A stretch of 64,000 bases of DNA from Gemmatimonadales bacterium (GTDB taxonomy: Bacteria; Gemmatimonadota; Gemmatimonadetes; Longimicrobiales; Gaopeijiaceae), in the NCBI GenBank assembly GCA_020344755.1, contig CP070829.1, forward strand, positions 327,323 through 391,322. Reading direction: 5' to 3'. The position numbers were made by a program, and so were the translations under genes. Below the pieces are notes generated by a model. The model saw only the letters and a program-made list of their open reading frames with translations. It was not told the origin of the DNA and made no database searches. Each line of letters opens with the position of its first letter. Positions within the stretch are counted from its first letter, which is position 1. Of the stretch, positions 63,438-64,000 are shown in pieces.

Positions 63438-64000
63438 CGTCCACGGCGGTAGGCCCAGGTGGATGGGCTTTTGCTGGACCGGAGGACGACGCGGACGTGC
63501 GGGCGCTCCTACGGACGTCCGTCATGCCCGGGTCCGTCGACGTGGCGTTCACCCGGGAGCCCCGTCACGAGGTCGGCTCCGGCCTCGCCGGAGCGGTGGA
63601 CCGGACCCTGCTCTACCGTGACGGATCCCGTCTCGACGGCGTCGGCCGCCTCAGCGTCCTCGACCTTTGGCGAGGGGGCCTCCCCCAGCGTGTGGGCTAC
63701 TTCGGAGACCTACGGGTCCGGTCGCAGGCACGCCGCCCGGCCCGCATCCTCCGGGACGGATACCGGATCCTGTGTGAGGCCGCCGAGGAGTTGGGAGTGG
63801 CCGGGTGCTTCACGAGCATCGCTACGGACAACGACCGGGCCCGGCGGGTCCTCGAGCGAGGGAGGCGGATCGGACTCCCGGAGTACCTCCCCATCGCCGA
63901 CCTGGTCACTCTCGTGGTTCCGGTCCGCCGGCCGCGTGCGCCTTTCGGCGATCCCGCGCCGAAGGCCCACGCGACCGAGAGCGAGCTCACTTCCTTCCTC
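63434..64000 (+). CDS. GNAT-like acetyltransferase, C-terminus cut by window edge
   Basis: The 189 visible codons start at the GTG that overlaps enzyme D's stop. The N-terminal half resembles a GNAT fold: GGWAFAGPEDDADVRALLRTSV, TREPRHE. Then a strand and acetyl-CoA-binding loop-like segment VGYFGDLRVRSQARRPARILRDGYRIL, and AAEELGVAGCFTSIATDNDRARRVLERG, with its I-A-x-D-N-x-x-A-x-x-x-L pattern typical of GNAT motif B. The reading frame is open to base 64000. It may modify the product or a carrier of the radical SAM pathway. Confidence 0.7.
   Translation, partial: MTSTAVGPGGWAFAGPEDDADVRALLRTSVMPGSVDVAFTREPRHEVGSGLAGAVDRTLLYRDGSRLDGVGRLSVLDLWRGGLPQRVGYFGDLRVRSQARRPARILRDGYRILCEAAEELGVAGCFTSIATDNDRARRVLERGRRIGLPEYLPIADLVTLVVPVRRPRAPFGDPAPKAHATESELTSFL

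Overview
The window is one stretch of high-GC (roughly two-thirds G+C by eye), densely packed bacterial DNA. Many genes overlap by four bases (ATGA or GTGA). I recognise no tRNA, rRNA, CRISPR array, insertion sequence or prophage. The organism is a diderm: there are TolC-type outer-membrane factors, lipoproteins, an OmpA-type protein, a BamA-like barrel and a BamA-independent set of periplasmic proteins. Composition, exported HEAT-repeat proteins, an NtrC-type regulator with a receiver insertion familiar from the Bacteroidota side of the tree, and a conserved 164-residue protein typical of that side all fit Gemmatimonadota or a close relative. That assignment is inference; no marker gene here settles it.

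Layout. 1-4738: mutL (cut by the window edge), tatD, secF, secD, all on minus. 4963-7943: a PilB/GspE-type ATPase fused to a receiver domain, and a receiver-GGDEF protein degenerate at both active sites but with an intact c-di-GMP inhibitory-site motif. 8119-11656: an ECF sigma factor, its probable membrane anti-sigma factor and two exported HEAT-repeat proteins. 11749-12884: SCO1-like copper chaperone and a lipoprotein. 12892-20233: TolC, HlyD-type adaptor, two ABC ATPases, an NtrC-type activator and an NtrY-type kinase. No ABC permease is present, and a sigma-54-like promoter lies upstream of the tolC-type gene. 20687-30787: mostly unlinked housekeeping or hypothetical genes, including a divergent MurB, a MATE pump, a nitronate monooxygenase-like enzyme, an OmpA-type lipoprotein and a voltage-gated K+ channel. 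30795-39187: an outer-membrane protein gene, then an RND efflux operon led by a TetR regulator. 39355-47668: a HEAT-cyclophilin lipoprotein, an M1-type metallopeptidase, a BamA-like barrel protein and a protein built of three internal repeats. 47800-57671: tag, a YheT-type hydrolase, a POT peptide transporter, cspA, an AI-2E-type permease, a release-factor-like protein, a Ca2+-type P-ATPase and acetate kinase.

57785-64000: four B12-binding-type radical SAM enzymes in two divergent, translationally coupled pairs, the right-hand pair running into an acetyltransferase-like gene cut by the window edge. This cluster matches no pathway I know and is the best candidate for an undescribed system. The second candidate is the PilB-receiver fusion with its pseudo-cyclase partner. 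The third is the ECF/anti-sigma/HEAT locus.
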